A stretch of DNA of 64,000 bases from Paraburkholderia dioscoreae. GTDB lineage: Bacteria; Pseudomonadota; Gammaproteobacteria; Burkholderiales; Burkholderiaceae. This document shows positions 16,023 through 24,042 of this stretch, piece after piece. How positions within the stretch are numbered: the first letter of the stretch is position 1; each line of letters opens with the position of its first letter. Under the pieces are notes generated by a model. That model did not search any database. It saw only the letters and a program-made list of their open reading frames with translations, and had not been told where the DNA came from. Made by a program: the position numbers and the translations under genes. The stretch is from the NCBI RefSeq assembly GCF_902459535.1, contig NZ_LR699553.1, positions 744,001 to 808,000 on the forward strand, read 5' to 3'.

Positions 16023-16675
16023 GCAACTCATGGTCCGGTCGATACTGCGGCTAACCATGCGATCAACACGTAAAGTGTCAAGCCAGCACCAAGTGCGGCA
16101 AACTTTGCAGCGCGCATTAGGGATTTCTCGTGAGTCGTTGAGCCGATTGCCATTAAACCGGGAAGACAGCCTACGCGACCTGCAGAAAGAGCAATTGCCT
16201 CGGTGGCAAAATGCGCGCTTCGCCGAAGGCTGGTCGAGCCCCAGGCTCAGCAACGACGAGTTGAGCGTAATCGCGCGTCGTATGGCCGAATGACCTCGTC
16301 GCAGGGTGCTCGTCAATCGCCTTCATGATTGTTATTACGGCGAGCAACGTCGACAAGTTTCGCGTAGTTACCTTCGGTCGGCCGTCGCGTCGACTGGCGA
16401 ACAATTTGAGTAAGGGGTTTCCCTGGGTGGCGGGAACCACTGCACCGGGCGAACGAATGCAGCCAGATAGGGCGTTGCGTCGCATTGTGCTGCAGTCGTA
16501 CTGTGCATACGATGCCGTGAATAGGTGGATTTTTCTGTAAGTAGTTGTTTTTTATATAAATAGTCTGCCGAGGTTGTGGCCGGGCACGGCTCGCGAGTTC
16601 GAACTTAAGTGAACAAAGTTCAAAACCAGGCGAATCTCGGCACGAAGTTAAGTGAATCCCCGCCGCCATCCCTTC
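16023..16675. other. Mostly non-coding region before groES
   Basis: No well-supported gene is present. An open frame at 16030-16293 has a protein-like segment (TLQRALGISRESLSRLP ... NDELSVIARRMAE) but no clear start and could be a gene remnant. Part of the region around 16500-16600 is more AT-rich than its surroundings. A near-repeat TTAAGTGAA occurs twice (about 16602 and 16647). No RNA gene is recognised. Confidence 0.4.
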
Positions 16676-16704
16676 TTGAATTTGTCACCACCCGTCCATA
16701 TAAT
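16676..16704 (+). promoter_or_regulatory. groES-groEL promoter
   Basis: TTGAAT at 16676-16681 and a consensus TATAAT at 16699-16704 are 17 bases apart, an excellent sigma-70 promoter. CTTGAA at 16675-16680 with CCGTCCAT at 16692-16699 also fits an overlapping heat-shock sigma-32 promoter. The -10 ends where the CIRCE operator begins. Confidence 0.85.
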
Positions 16705-16730
16705 TAGCACTCGCTGCACGAGAGTGCTAA
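16704..16730. promoter_or_regulatory. CIRCE operator (HrcA binding site)
   Basis: TTAGCACTC-N9-GAGTGCTAA is a perfect match to the CIRCE inverted repeat bound by the repressor HrcA. It begins at the last base of the -10 box and covers the expected transcription start, so HrcA would block initiation. It implies dual control with the heat-shock sigma factor. Confidence 0.95.
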
Positions 16731-16738
16731 CAACATCG

Positions 16739-16764
16739 CCGGCTGGCTCAGCCAGCCGGGTTTT
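16739..16764 (+). terminator. Leader hairpin with short T-run before groES
   Basis: CCGGCTGG and CCAGCCGG form a perfect 8-base stem with a 5-base loop, followed by GTTTTC. It lies in the groES leader, just after CIRCE and about 40 bases before the start codon. It looks like a weak terminator or an mRNA-stabilising hairpin; which of these applies cannot be told from sequence. Confidence 0.4.
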
Positions 16765-16802
16765 CTCAGCGTTCTTCAGTCTCAATCAAGAGAGGAGTAT
16801 GT

Positions 16803-17093
16803 ATGAACCTTCGTCCTTTGCATGATCGCGTGATCGTCAAACGTCTGGATCAAGAAACCAAGACTGCGTCGGGCATCGTGATCCCCGAAGCCGCAGCAGA
16901 AAAGCCGGATCAAGGCGAAATTCTGGCAGTCGGCCCGGGCAAGCGTGACGACAAGGGCGCTCAGATCGCGCTCGACGTGAAGGTTGGTGACCGCGTCCTG
17001 TTCGGCAAGTACGCAGGCCAGACCGTCAAGGTCGACGGCAACGAACTGCTCGTGATGCGCGAAGAAGACATCATGGCCGTGGTGCAGAAGTAA
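16803..17093 (+). CDS. groES: Co-chaperonin GroES
   Basis: This 96-residue Hsp10 forms the heptameric lid of GroEL. It begins MNLRPLHDRVIVKR, has the mobile-loop segment QETKTASGIVIPEAA (about 18-32) and ends MREEDIMAVVQK, all characteristic of the family at standard length. GAGAGGAG precedes the ATG. It is co-transcribed with groEL, 54 bases downstream, under the CIRCE-controlled promoter. Confidence 0.98.
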   Translation: MNLRPLHDRVIVKRLDQETKTASGIVIPEAAAEKPDQGEILAVGPGKRDDKGAQIALDVKVGDRVLFGKYAGQTVKVDGNELLVMREEDIMAVVQK

Positions 17094-17147
17094 GCGCAAG
17101 CCGCTACTTTTCCCGGTCATATCCCAGAGAATTCAAGGAGTTAGAAG

Positions 17148-18788
17148 ATGGCAGCTAAAGACGTCGTATTCGGTGATTCCGCCCGTGCCAAGATGGTTGA
17201 AGGCGTGAACATTCTCGCGAACGCTGTGAAGGTCACGCTGGGCCCGAAGGGTCGCAACGTTGTGCTGGAACGCAGCTTCGGCGGCCCGACGGTCACCAAG
17301 GACGGTGTGTCGGTCGCGAAAGAGATCGAACTGAAAGACAAGCTCCAGAACATGGGCGCGCAAATGGTCAAGGAAGTCGCTTCCAAGACCAGCGACAACG
17401 CAGGTGACGGCACCACGACCGCAACGGTCCTGGCTCAGTCGATCGTCCGCGAAGGCATGAAGTACGTCGCATCGGGCATGAACCCGATGGACCTGAAGCG
17501 CGGTATCGACAAGGCTGTATTCGCAGCGATCGAAGAACTGCGCAAGATCAGCAAGCCATGCACGACCAACAAGGAAATCGCACAAGTCGGCGCGATTTCG
17601 GCAAACAGCGACTCGTCGATCGGCGATCGTATCGCTGAAGCCATGGACAAGGTCGGCAAGGAAGGCGTCATCACCGTCGAAGACGGCAAGTCGCTGCAAG
17701 ACGAGCTGGACGTTGTCGAAGGTATGCAATTCGACCGCGGCTACCTGTCGCCGTACTTCATCAACAACCCGGACAAGCAGGTTGCCGTGTTGGAGAACCC
17801 GTTCGTGCTGCTGCACGACAAGAAGGTGTCGAACATCCGTGATCTGCTGCCGGTTCTGGAACAGGTCGCCAAGGCTGGCCGTCCGCTGCTGATCATCGCG
17901 GAAGACGTCGAAGGCGAAGCGCTGGCTACGCTGGTGGTGAACAACATCCGCGGCATTCTGAAGACCGTTGCTGTCAAGGCTCCGGGCTTCGGCGATCGTC
18001 GTAAGGCCATGCTGGAAGACATCGCGATCCTGACCGGCGGTCAGGTCATCGCTGAAGAAACCGGCCTGACGCTCGAAAAGGCAACGCTGGCCGAACTGGG
18101 TCAAGCAAAGCGTATCGAAGTGGCCAAGGAAAACACCACGATCATCGACGGCGCAGGCGAAGCGGCCAACATCGAAGCACGTGTGAAGCAGGTTCGCACG
18201 CAAATCGAAGAAGCTACGTCGGACTACGACCGTGAAAAGCTGCAGGAACGCGTTGCCAAGCTGGCAGGCGGTGTTGCAGTGATCAAGGTCGGCGCTGCCA
18301 CCGAAGTTGAAATGAAGGAAAAGAAGGCACGTGTCGAAGACGCACTGCACGCAACGCGCGCAGCTGTGGAAGAAGGCATCGTTGCTGGCGGCGGCGTCGC
18401 GCTGATCCGCGCACGTACGGCTATCGCTGGTCTGAAGGGCGCTAACGCCGATCAGGACGCAGGTATCAAGATCGTGCTGCGCGCAATGGAAGAGCCGCTG
18501 CGTCAGATCGTCACGAACGGTGGCGAAGAAGCCAGCGTCGTGGTGGCAGCAGTTGCTGCTGGTCAGGGCAACTACGGCTACAACGCAGCAACCGGCGAGT
18601 ACGTCGACCTGGTCGACGCTGGTGTTGTCGACCCGACGAAGGTGACGCGCACGGCGCTGCAAAACGCAGCTTCGGTGGCAGGTCTCCTGCTGACGACCGA
18701 CGCAGCTGTTTGCGAACTGCCGAAGGAAGATGCACCGATGGCCGGCGGCATGCCCGGCGGCATGGGCGGCATGGGCATGGACATGTAA
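17148..18788 (+). CDS. groEL: Chaperonin GroEL
   Basis: This 546-residue Hsp60 folds client proteins in an ATP-driven double ring with GroES. It has the ATP-binding motif GDGTTTAT at residues 86-93, including the catalytic-loop Asp87. It ends in the flexible Gly-Gly-Met tail (GGMPGGMGGMGMDM). AAGGAGTTAGAAG before the ATG is a strong ribosome-binding site. A clear intrinsic terminator follows at 18867-18893. Burkholderiales often have several groEL copies; this one has the full CIRCE arrangement expected of the main heat-shock copy. Confidence 0.98.
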   Translation: MAAKDVVFGDSARAKMVEGVNILANAVKVTLGPKGRNVVLERSFGGPTVTKDGVSVAKEIELKDKLQNMGAQMVKEVASKTSDNAGDGTTTATVLAQSIVREGMKYVASGMNPMDLKRGIDKAVFAAIEELRKISKPCTTNKEIAQVGAISANSDSSIGDRIAEAMDKVGKEGVITVEDGKSLQDELDVVEGMQFDRGYLSPYFINNPDKQVAVLENPFVLLHDKKVSNIRDLLPVLEQVAKAGRPLLIIAEDVEGEALATLVVNNIRGILKTVAVKAPGFGDRRKAMLEDIAILTGGQVIAEETGLTLEKATLAELGQAKRIEVAKENTTIIDGAGEAANIEARVKQVRTQIEEATSDYDREKLQERVAKLAGGVAVIKVGAATEVEMKEKKARVEDALHATRAAVEEGIVAGGGVALIRARTAIAGLKGANADQDAGIKIVLRAMEEPLRQIVTNGGEEASVVVAAVAAGQGNYGYNAATGEYVDLVDAGVVDPTKVTRTALQNAASVAGLLLTTDAAVCELPKEDAPMAGGMPGGMGGMGMDM

Positions 18789-18866
18789 TTCCGGGTTGGG
18801 CCTCATTGCGAGGCTCGCGAGGGAAGACATGGGGAAGTGCGCTGAAAGGCGTGCTTCCCAAAGAAA

Positions 18867-18893
18867 AAACCCGCAGACATTGCGGGTTTTTTT
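18867..18893. terminator. Intrinsic terminator after groEL
   Basis: ACCCGCA-GACAT-TGCGGGT is a strong short stem flanked by A-runs on the left and seven Ts on the right. The symmetry allows it to terminate groESL from the left and thiD from the right. Confidence 0.9.
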
Positions 18894-18975
18894 GTGGGCG
18901 CTCGCCGCAGGCTGAAGCGCCCGGATCAGAAGGCGCGGCCGGCACTCCTGCGGCCGGCGCACCTCGTGCAAGCTC

Positions 18976-19836
18976 TCAGTGCCGCGCTTCGCCTGGCGCT
19001 GCGTCCTTGCCCGCCGCCGGCGGCGTTTCGTCGTCGCTGCTGCGCGCCCAGAAGAACCGGTCTGGCATATACGCGCCCATGCCCGGCCGGAACGCGTTAC
19101 GCACGGCCTGATACAGATATTCCTGCGCCTCGCGCACGGCTTCAGCCGGATCCTGGCCGTTGGCCAGCAACGCGGCGATAGCCGACCCCAGCGTATCCGT
19201 CAGCCCCATGATCCGATGGCTGCCACGGTCCCACATGTCCTGGCGCAACTGGCCGTCTTCGCTGAACAGCGTGTTGACATGCCGGTGCGTGCCGGTTTCC
19301 GTTGACAGAATATATTCGCAGCCTTGCGACAGCAGATGCGAGATGGCGGCGTCGAGGCTCGGCGCTTCGGCGTCGCCGTCCGGTTGGGCGAGCGCGAGCA
19401 GCGTGGTCGCGTCGGCGACCAGCAGGGTGGTTTGCGGCGCGAGCAGATCGGCGATCGCTTCGCGCAGTTCGTCGGCGGAGAGCACGTGCTCGTCGTCGAG
19501 CGTGAAGTCGGGGGCGAGAATCAACGGGATGTCGTCGTAATCGGCCACGACCTCGGCAATCGCACTCACGACTTCCGCGCGCGTGCAGGCGCCCACTTTG
19601 AACGCGGCGATCGGCATGTCTTCGAGCAGCATCCGGGCCTGGGTCGCGACCACTTCGGGGTCGAGGCCGGTGACTTCGTCGCAGCTCGCCGAGTCTCGCA
19701 CGGTGTAGCCCGTGAGCACGGAAACCCCGTGGCAGCCCATGCTGGCAAGGGTCATCAGGTCGGCTTGCAGGCCGGAGCCGCCGGTGGGATCGGAAAGGCC
19801 GAAGGTGAGGACGATCGGAGGCGTGTCGCTGGGCAT
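18976..19836 (-). CDS. thiD: ThiD-like hydroxymethylpyrimidine (phosphate) kinase
   Basis: This 286-residue ribokinase-fold protein resembles ThiD, which phosphorylates hydroxymethylpyrimidine and its monophosphate in thiamine synthesis. The N-terminal TFGLSDPTGGSGLQADL segment is the substrate-binding signature. The usual anion-hole motif GTGC is replaced by GLTD at 211-214, so the catalytic Cys position carries Asp214, as in pyridoxal kinases and PfkB proteins. The C-terminus adds a polar tail. It converges on groEL across the shared terminator. The substrate could differ from that of canonical ThiD. Confidence 0.8.
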   Translation of the reverse strand: MPSDTPPIVLTFGLSDPTGGSGLQADLMTLASMGCHGVSVLTGYTVRDSASCDEVTGLDPEVVATQARMLLEDMPIAAFKVGACTRAEVVSAIAEVVADYDDIPLILAPDFTLDDEHVLSADELREAIADLLAPQTTLLVADATTLLALAQPDGDAEAPSLDAAISHLLSQGCEYILSTETGTHRHVNTLFSEDGQLRQDMWDRGSHRIMGLTDTLGSAIAALLANGQDPAEAVREAQEYLYQAVRNAFRPGMGAYMPDRFFWARSSDDETPPAAGKDAAPGEARH

Positions 19837-20126
19837 GAAGATTGACTAAAAGAGGCTGAATTTGGGCGCAGAGGGTGCGCAATCGGCTCAATTATGCGGC
19901 CTAAACTGCCGCTGGGGCGTTTTTTTCGCATCCCGCCACGCATTGCGGTGGACAGGCGGCGGCCGGGCGCGGCATCGCGCCGCGATCGCTGTGACGGCCG
20001 CCGCAAACGGCATGGCCAAAGGCCGTCGCAGGCTACGATTGCGCGTTTCTGACTGCTAGGCATTAGGGCGGCAACACGGTACCATCATGGCTCCCGTTTC
20101 CACGGACTCTACGACGCGACACAAGA

Positions 20127-20297
20127 ATGGAATATCAAAGCTGGATGTGCCTGATTTGCGGCTGGATTTACGACGAAGAAGCCGGTTTGCCGGAGGAGGG
20201 CATTGCGCCGGGCACCCGCTGGGAAGACGTTCCCATCAACTGGACCTGTCCGGAGTGCGGCGCGCGTAAGGAAGACTTCGAGATGGTCCAGATCTGA
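20127..20297 (+). CDS. Rubredoxin
   Basis: This 56-residue iron protein carries one-electron transfers. The two Cys-X2-Cys knuckles CLICG and CPECG ligate a single iron. YDEEAGLPEEGIAPGT and WEDVPINW between and around them are typical of rubredoxins. It starts MEYQSWM at 20127; no strong Shine-Dalgarno is seen. It is divergent from thiD. Its redox partner is not in the window. Confidence 0.95.
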   Translation: MEYQSWMCLICGWIYDEEAGLPEEGIAPGTRWEDVPINWTCPECGARKEDFEMVQI

Positions 20298-20566
20298 AGC
20301 GCGGAGGGCGGCCGGCATGCCGGTCCGGGGCTCGTGCCGCGTACCCAGGCGCGGCGTCGGCACGGTGTTTCGCGGCCGGCGTGGCGCGCCGGACCGAATG
20401 CGCCGGGTACGCTCCGGGTTCTGCCCCGATGTGTCCACGCGGAACATCCTCGCTCGCGCTGTGTCGCAACGTTAGTCTGTCATTGTCCTGTCGCCGGTTC
20501 GCGCGTTAGCCGATCAGTTGGCGCGCGTCGCGAAGCGACGGCCCGTCAGCTTCGTGTCGTCTGCCC

Positions 20567-21979
20567 ATGACCCTTCGATCCGCTGCACCCGTTTCCTTCG
20601 ATGCCTTGCCGAATCCGCGCGGCGGCGCTGTCCGTCCCGCCGAACTCGCGTTGGCCGAGGCGTTGCTGGCGTTCGAACAGCACAGTGAGAGCACCTCGGC
20701 GCTGCTGCGTGCGTCACATGCATTGCGCGGAGCCGGCTGGCTGAGCGCGCAGCGCTTTGCCGACGCGCTGGTGCGGCTCTCGCCGCTCGCGGCGGGCGAC
20801 CCGGCCGAGGCGGCAAGCGCGCGGCCTGTGTTCGGCGCGGCTTTGCGCGACTTCCGCGCCGCGCTCGAGCGTCACAATCTGCGCGAGCTGTCCTGCTCGC
20901 CCGTGCTGTTCGATCATTACCGGGCGCTCTGCGGGCATTTGTCCGAGCACACACCCGGTTCCACCGTCGCGTTCGAAGATCTCGCGCTGACCGCGCGGCC
21001 GGTGCCGCCGGTGTCGCTGCATGCGAGGTCCGCCGACCAGTTGGCTCATCTGCGCGCACGCTATGAGCGTGCATTGTTGCCGGTGCTGCGCTCGCAGGCC
21101 GATACCGGCAGCGCGGTGGCGCTCGCCGTCACCAACGCGGCGCTTGACGAACTGGACGCCGTTTCCAGCGAACTTGCCGGCCCGGATCCCTACGATTTCT
21201 GGCGCCTCGCCAAGGCCTGCGGCAAGGCTTTGCGGGCCGGCGGCCGCGCCGCGGGTGAAACCGACGCGCGGCGTTTCTATGCCCGTTGCAACCTCGCGCT
21301 GGCCGACCACGCGCGCGGGATCGAGCTTGCGCCGCGCTCTCTCGTGCGTGCAACGTTGGCGCTGCTGTGGCGCGATTACGCCCTGTTCGGCGCCGCCGCG
21401 GAAGATGCCGATCAGGTGGAACTGCTGCACGACTACGGCTTGACGGTCGACTGGCACGTTGCGGGTACCCAGGCATCGGAAATGCTTTGGGAAGCGGGAG
21501 CGTTGCAGGCCCAGGCCGTCAGCGCTACTCGCGGCGCACTGACGCGCGAATTGGGCGTGCTGACCGTCAATGCGAACGCGTACGAAGATTTCCTGCAGAC
21601 GGCGGACGCCTCGATCGGCGCGTTGACCGAGCATGCCCGTGCGGCCGACCAGCCTGAGAAAGCCGATCCCAGCGAAGCACTGCAAGCGGGCGACGCCGCC
21701 TACCGGCTCGGCTCCGCCGCGTGCGCGCTGGGCCTCGGCCACGTTGCGCTGCTGGCCGACGCGCTGGGCCTCGCGTGGCGGCGTCGCGCGCATGCCGGCG
21801 TGTCGACGCCGGCGGTGCGCGCGCATGTGATCGTGGGCGCACCGGCGGCGAGCACGCTCGAACAGGCCGCAGAGGCCTTGCGTGCCACGCTGCACAAAGT
21901 CGCCGCGGGCGTCGCGCCGCCCGGCGGCAACGCCGCGCTGGCAGCGTTGACCCGTTCGATCGAACAGGGCGGCGCATAA
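20567..21979 (+). CDS. Alanine-rich helical protein, possible Hpt/ChpA-like
   Basis: This 470-residue protein is mostly alanine- and leucine-rich helix. Near residues 35-70 the phrase LLRASHALRGAGWLSAQRF resembles the histidine helix of Hpt domains in CheA/ChpA proteins (H-x-L-R/K-G), and near 370-400 a second Hpt-like helical bundle may follow. No kinase ATPase, CheW-like or receiver domain is present. In related genera rubredoxin sits next to the Pil-Chp chemotaxis genes, which makes a derived ChpA N-terminal protein plausible, but this is inference. It has no membrane segment or signal peptide. Confidence 0.5.
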   Translation: MTLRSAAPVSFDALPNPRGGAVRPAELALAEALLAFEQHSESTSALLRASHALRGAGWLSAQRFADALVRLSPLAAGDPAEAASARPVFGAALRDFRAALERHNLRELSCSPVLFDHYRALCGHLSEHTPGSTVAFEDLALTARPVPPVSLHARSADQLAHLRARYERALLPVLRSQADTGSAVALAVTNAALDELDAVSSELAGPDPYDFWRLAKACGKALRAGGRAAGETDARRFYARCNLALADHARGIELAPRSLVRATLALLWRDYALFGAAAEDADQVELLHDYGLTVDWHVAGTQASEMLWEAGALQAQAVSATRGALTRELGVLTVNANAYEDFLQTADASIGALTEHARAADQPEKADPSEALQAGDAAYRLGSAACALGLGHVALLADALGLAWRRRAHAGVSTPAVRAHVIVGAPAASTLEQAAEALRATLHKVAAGVAPPGGNAALAALTRSIEQGGA

Positions 21980-22278
21980 GCGGCATTCGCGCGAGGCGGC
22001 CGTTCGCCGAACCCTGCGTGGGCCGCGGGTGGGCCGCGTATGAGCCGCACGTGACCCGTATCTGAGCCGGCGGCAACGGACTGCCATCACACAACCCGGG
22101 CGGCCCGCAACAGCCGTGCCGCAAAACAGCGCGAACCCGCACGGTGGCGAGCGCCCGCGTGCGTGATAGAGTGCAACTTGATTCGCCGTCGATGGCTCGC
22201 GGCTCGCTTCATGGCACACATCGCGGTTCCACGCTCAAAGCCCCGCCATCCTGCATCGTCTTTGCTAAAATCCGAACT

Positions 22279-22857
22279 ATGTCCAAGAGTACCGATCGCA
22301 TCAATCTGACCAACCAGTTCCTGATCGCCATGCCGAACATGGCGGATCCGACGTTTTCAGGAACGGTGGTCTACCTTTGCGATCACAGTGAGCGCGGCGC
22401 GCTCGGCCTCGTGATCAACCGGCCGACCGATATCGACCTGCAAGCGCTCTTCAGTCGCATCGATCTCAAGCTCGAGATCGAACCCCTTCTCCATGTGCCC
22501 GTATATTTCGGCGGCCCGGTGCAAACCGAGCGCGGCTTCGTGCTGCACGATCCGAAAGACGGCAACGCGTACACCTCGTCCATGTCGGTGCCGGGCGGTC
22601 TCGAAATGACCACGTCGAAAGACGTGCTCGAAGCCGTGGCGAGCGGCACGGGGCCCGAACGTTTCCTGCTCACGCTCGGCCATGCCGGTTGGGGCGCGGG
22701 GCAGCTCGAAGAAGAAATCTCGAAAAACGGCTGGCTGACGGTCGAAGCCGACCCGAAAATCGTTTTCGACGTGCCAGCCGAAGAGCGTCTCGAAGCGGCC
22801 TTGGCGCTTCTCGGCATCAACCTGTCGATGCTCTCGGGCGAAGCAGGTCACGCATGA
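22279..22857 (+). CDS. yqgE: YqgE/AlgH family protein
   Basis: This 192-residue protein belongs to the UPF0301 (YqgE/AlgH) family, with LTNQFLIAMPNMADPTFSGTVVYLCDHSERGALGLVIN near the start and FLLTLGHAGWGAGQLEEE near residue 135. The molecular function is unresolved. The ATG at 22279 matches the family start; an in-frame ATG at 22144 would add an unrelated stretch. Its stop overlaps the ruvX start by four bases (ATGA), a near-universal pairing in proteobacteria. Confidence 0.95.
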   Translation: MSKSTDRINLTNQFLIAMPNMADPTFSGTVVYLCDHSERGALGLVINRPTDIDLQALFSRIDLKLEIEPLLHVPVYFGGPVQTERGFVLHDPKDGNAYTSSMSVPGGLEMTTSKDVLEAVASGTGPERFLLTLGHAGWGAGQLEEEISKNGWLTVEADPKIVFDVPAEERLEAALALLGINLSMLSGEAGHA

Positions 22858-23294
22858 GCCTGGCGGCCGGACGTGAGGCGACGCTGCTTGCGTTCGACTA
22901 TGGTGAAAAACGCATTGGTGTGGCGGTCGGCAATTCGCTGACGCGTAGCGCGCGGCCGCTCGTGATCGTGCAGAACCGCAGCCGCGAATACCGGTTCGAG
23001 GCGGTCGGCAAGCTGATCGTCGAGTGGAAACCGAACGCGCTGGTGGTCGGCTTGCCGATGCATCCGGACGGCACGCCGCACGAAATGACGCAACTCGCGA
23101 AGCGCTTCGGCAATCAGCTGAACGGCCGCTTCAATCTCCCGGTCACGTGGATCGACGAACGCTATTCGTCGGTCGAGGCGAAGGCGGAGATCCGCGCCGG
23201 CAACGGCCGCGCCGACATGCTCGACGCCGAAGCCGCCAGCATCATCCTCCAGCAATATCTAGACGGACTTTCCGACGATCATGAGTTCCATTGA
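22854..23294 (+). CDS. ruvX: Holliday-junction resolvase-like YqgF/RuvX
   Basis: This 146-residue protein has an RNase H fold. LAFDYGEKRIGVAVG carries the first catalytic aspartate, VVGLPMHPDGT is the second motif and TWIDERYSSVEA contributes acidic residues. The family acts in 16S rRNA 5'-end maturation and has been linked to recombination. It overlaps yqgE by four bases at its start and pyrR by 14 bases at its end, so the three are translationally linked. Confidence 0.95.
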   Translation: MSLAAGREATLLAFDYGEKRIGVAVGNSLTRSARPLVIVQNRSREYRFEAVGKLIVEWKPNALVVGLPMHPDGTPHEMTQLAKRFGNQLNGRFNLPVTWIDERYSSVEAKAEIRAGNGRADMLDAEAASIILQQYLDGLSDDHEFH

Positions 23295-23835
23295 CGCCGA
23301 AGCGCTCTATCGCGCGTTGTTCGACCAGATTCGCGCGGTATATGGCGACAGGCTCGGCGCCGCGCAGGACGGCAACGAAGGCGCCGTGCTGGCCGGCATC
23401 TACAGCGGCGGCGCGTGGCTCGCCGAACGGCTGGCGCGCGACCTGAACCTGCCGGGCTTCGGCGTGGTGAACGTGGCGCTGCATCGTGACGACTACGCGA
23501 AGAAAGGTCTGCACTCGCAGGCGAGCCCGACCTCGCTGCCGTTTTCGGTCGACGGCCGCCGTATCGTGCTGGTCGACGACGTGCTGTACACCGGCCGCAC
23601 GATTCGCGCGGCGGTGAACGAACTGTACGACTACGGCCGCCCGGCATCGGTCGATCTGGCGGTGCTCGCCGATCGCGGCGGGCGCGAATTGCCGGTGGCG
23701 GCACGCTTTGTCGGCGGCGTGGTGGACATTCCCGCTGACGCCACGCTCGTGCTGGCCCGCACCGGAAGCAGTGAGGCGGACGGCACGCCCGGTTCGCAGC
23801 GTTTCACTTTTCACACTGAAGCACGCGTCGATTGA
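23281..23835 (+). CDS. pyrR: PyrR-like regulator / uracil phosphoribosyltransferase
   Basis: This 184-residue protein has a type I phosphoribosyltransferase fold. The PRPP-binding signature IVLVDDVLYTGRTIRA lies near residues 96-111 and is preceded by the SGGAWLAERLARDL region. In Gram-positive bacteria PyrR binds pyr leader RNA; in betaproteobacteria its role is less clear. It overlaps ruvX and lies 207 bases before pyrB. A perfect hairpin sits in that gap. Confidence 0.93.
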   Translation: MSSIDAEALYRALFDQIRAVYGDRLGAAQDGNEGAVLAGIYSGGAWLAERLARDLNLPGFGVVNVALHRDDYAKKGLHSQASPTSLPFSVDGRRIVLVDDVLYTGRTIRAAVNELYDYGRPASVDLAVLADRGGRELPVAARFVGGVVDIPADATLVLARTGSSEADGTPGSQRFTFHTEARVD

Positions 23836-23840
23836 GCGCG

Positions 23841-23865
23841 GCGATATGCGCGAGGCGCATATCGC
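23841..23865. promoter_or_regulatory. Perfect 11-base hairpin in the pyrR-pyrB gap
   Basis: GCGATATGCGC-GAG-GCGCATATCGC is a perfect inverted repeat beginning five bases after the pyrR stop. No T-run follows, so it is not a classical terminator. It could stabilise or process the transcript, or be a protein site controlling pyrB. Confidence 0.5.
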
Positions 23866-24042
23866 GCCCGCTCCGCGATTGGCGCGTCGGCATCGGCATC
23901 ACATCGAGCCGTCAAGCGCCGCGCGAAAAAGATTGGTCGAGCCGGTCACCGCAACGTCGCGCGAATGCCGGCCCGGCATCGTCACACGCCGTCAGCATCG
24001 ACACCGGTCACGTTGAAGCCCGTATTTGAAGCAGGTACATCC

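Noticed and set aside
16171..16485. Minus-strand 104-residue frame before groES
   Set aside because: No natural composition, no start signal; region looks non-coding.
14955..16612. TTCGAACTT-containing sequences at about 14960 and 16590 as ends of an inserted element
   Set aside because: The match is short and partly palindromic, no integrase or transposase lies between, and no target duplication is seen.
17133..18971. A 612-residue open frame on the strand opposite groEL
   Set aside because: It mirrors the codon bias of groEL, is Cys/His/Phe-rich and unlike any protein; groEL on the other strand is certain.
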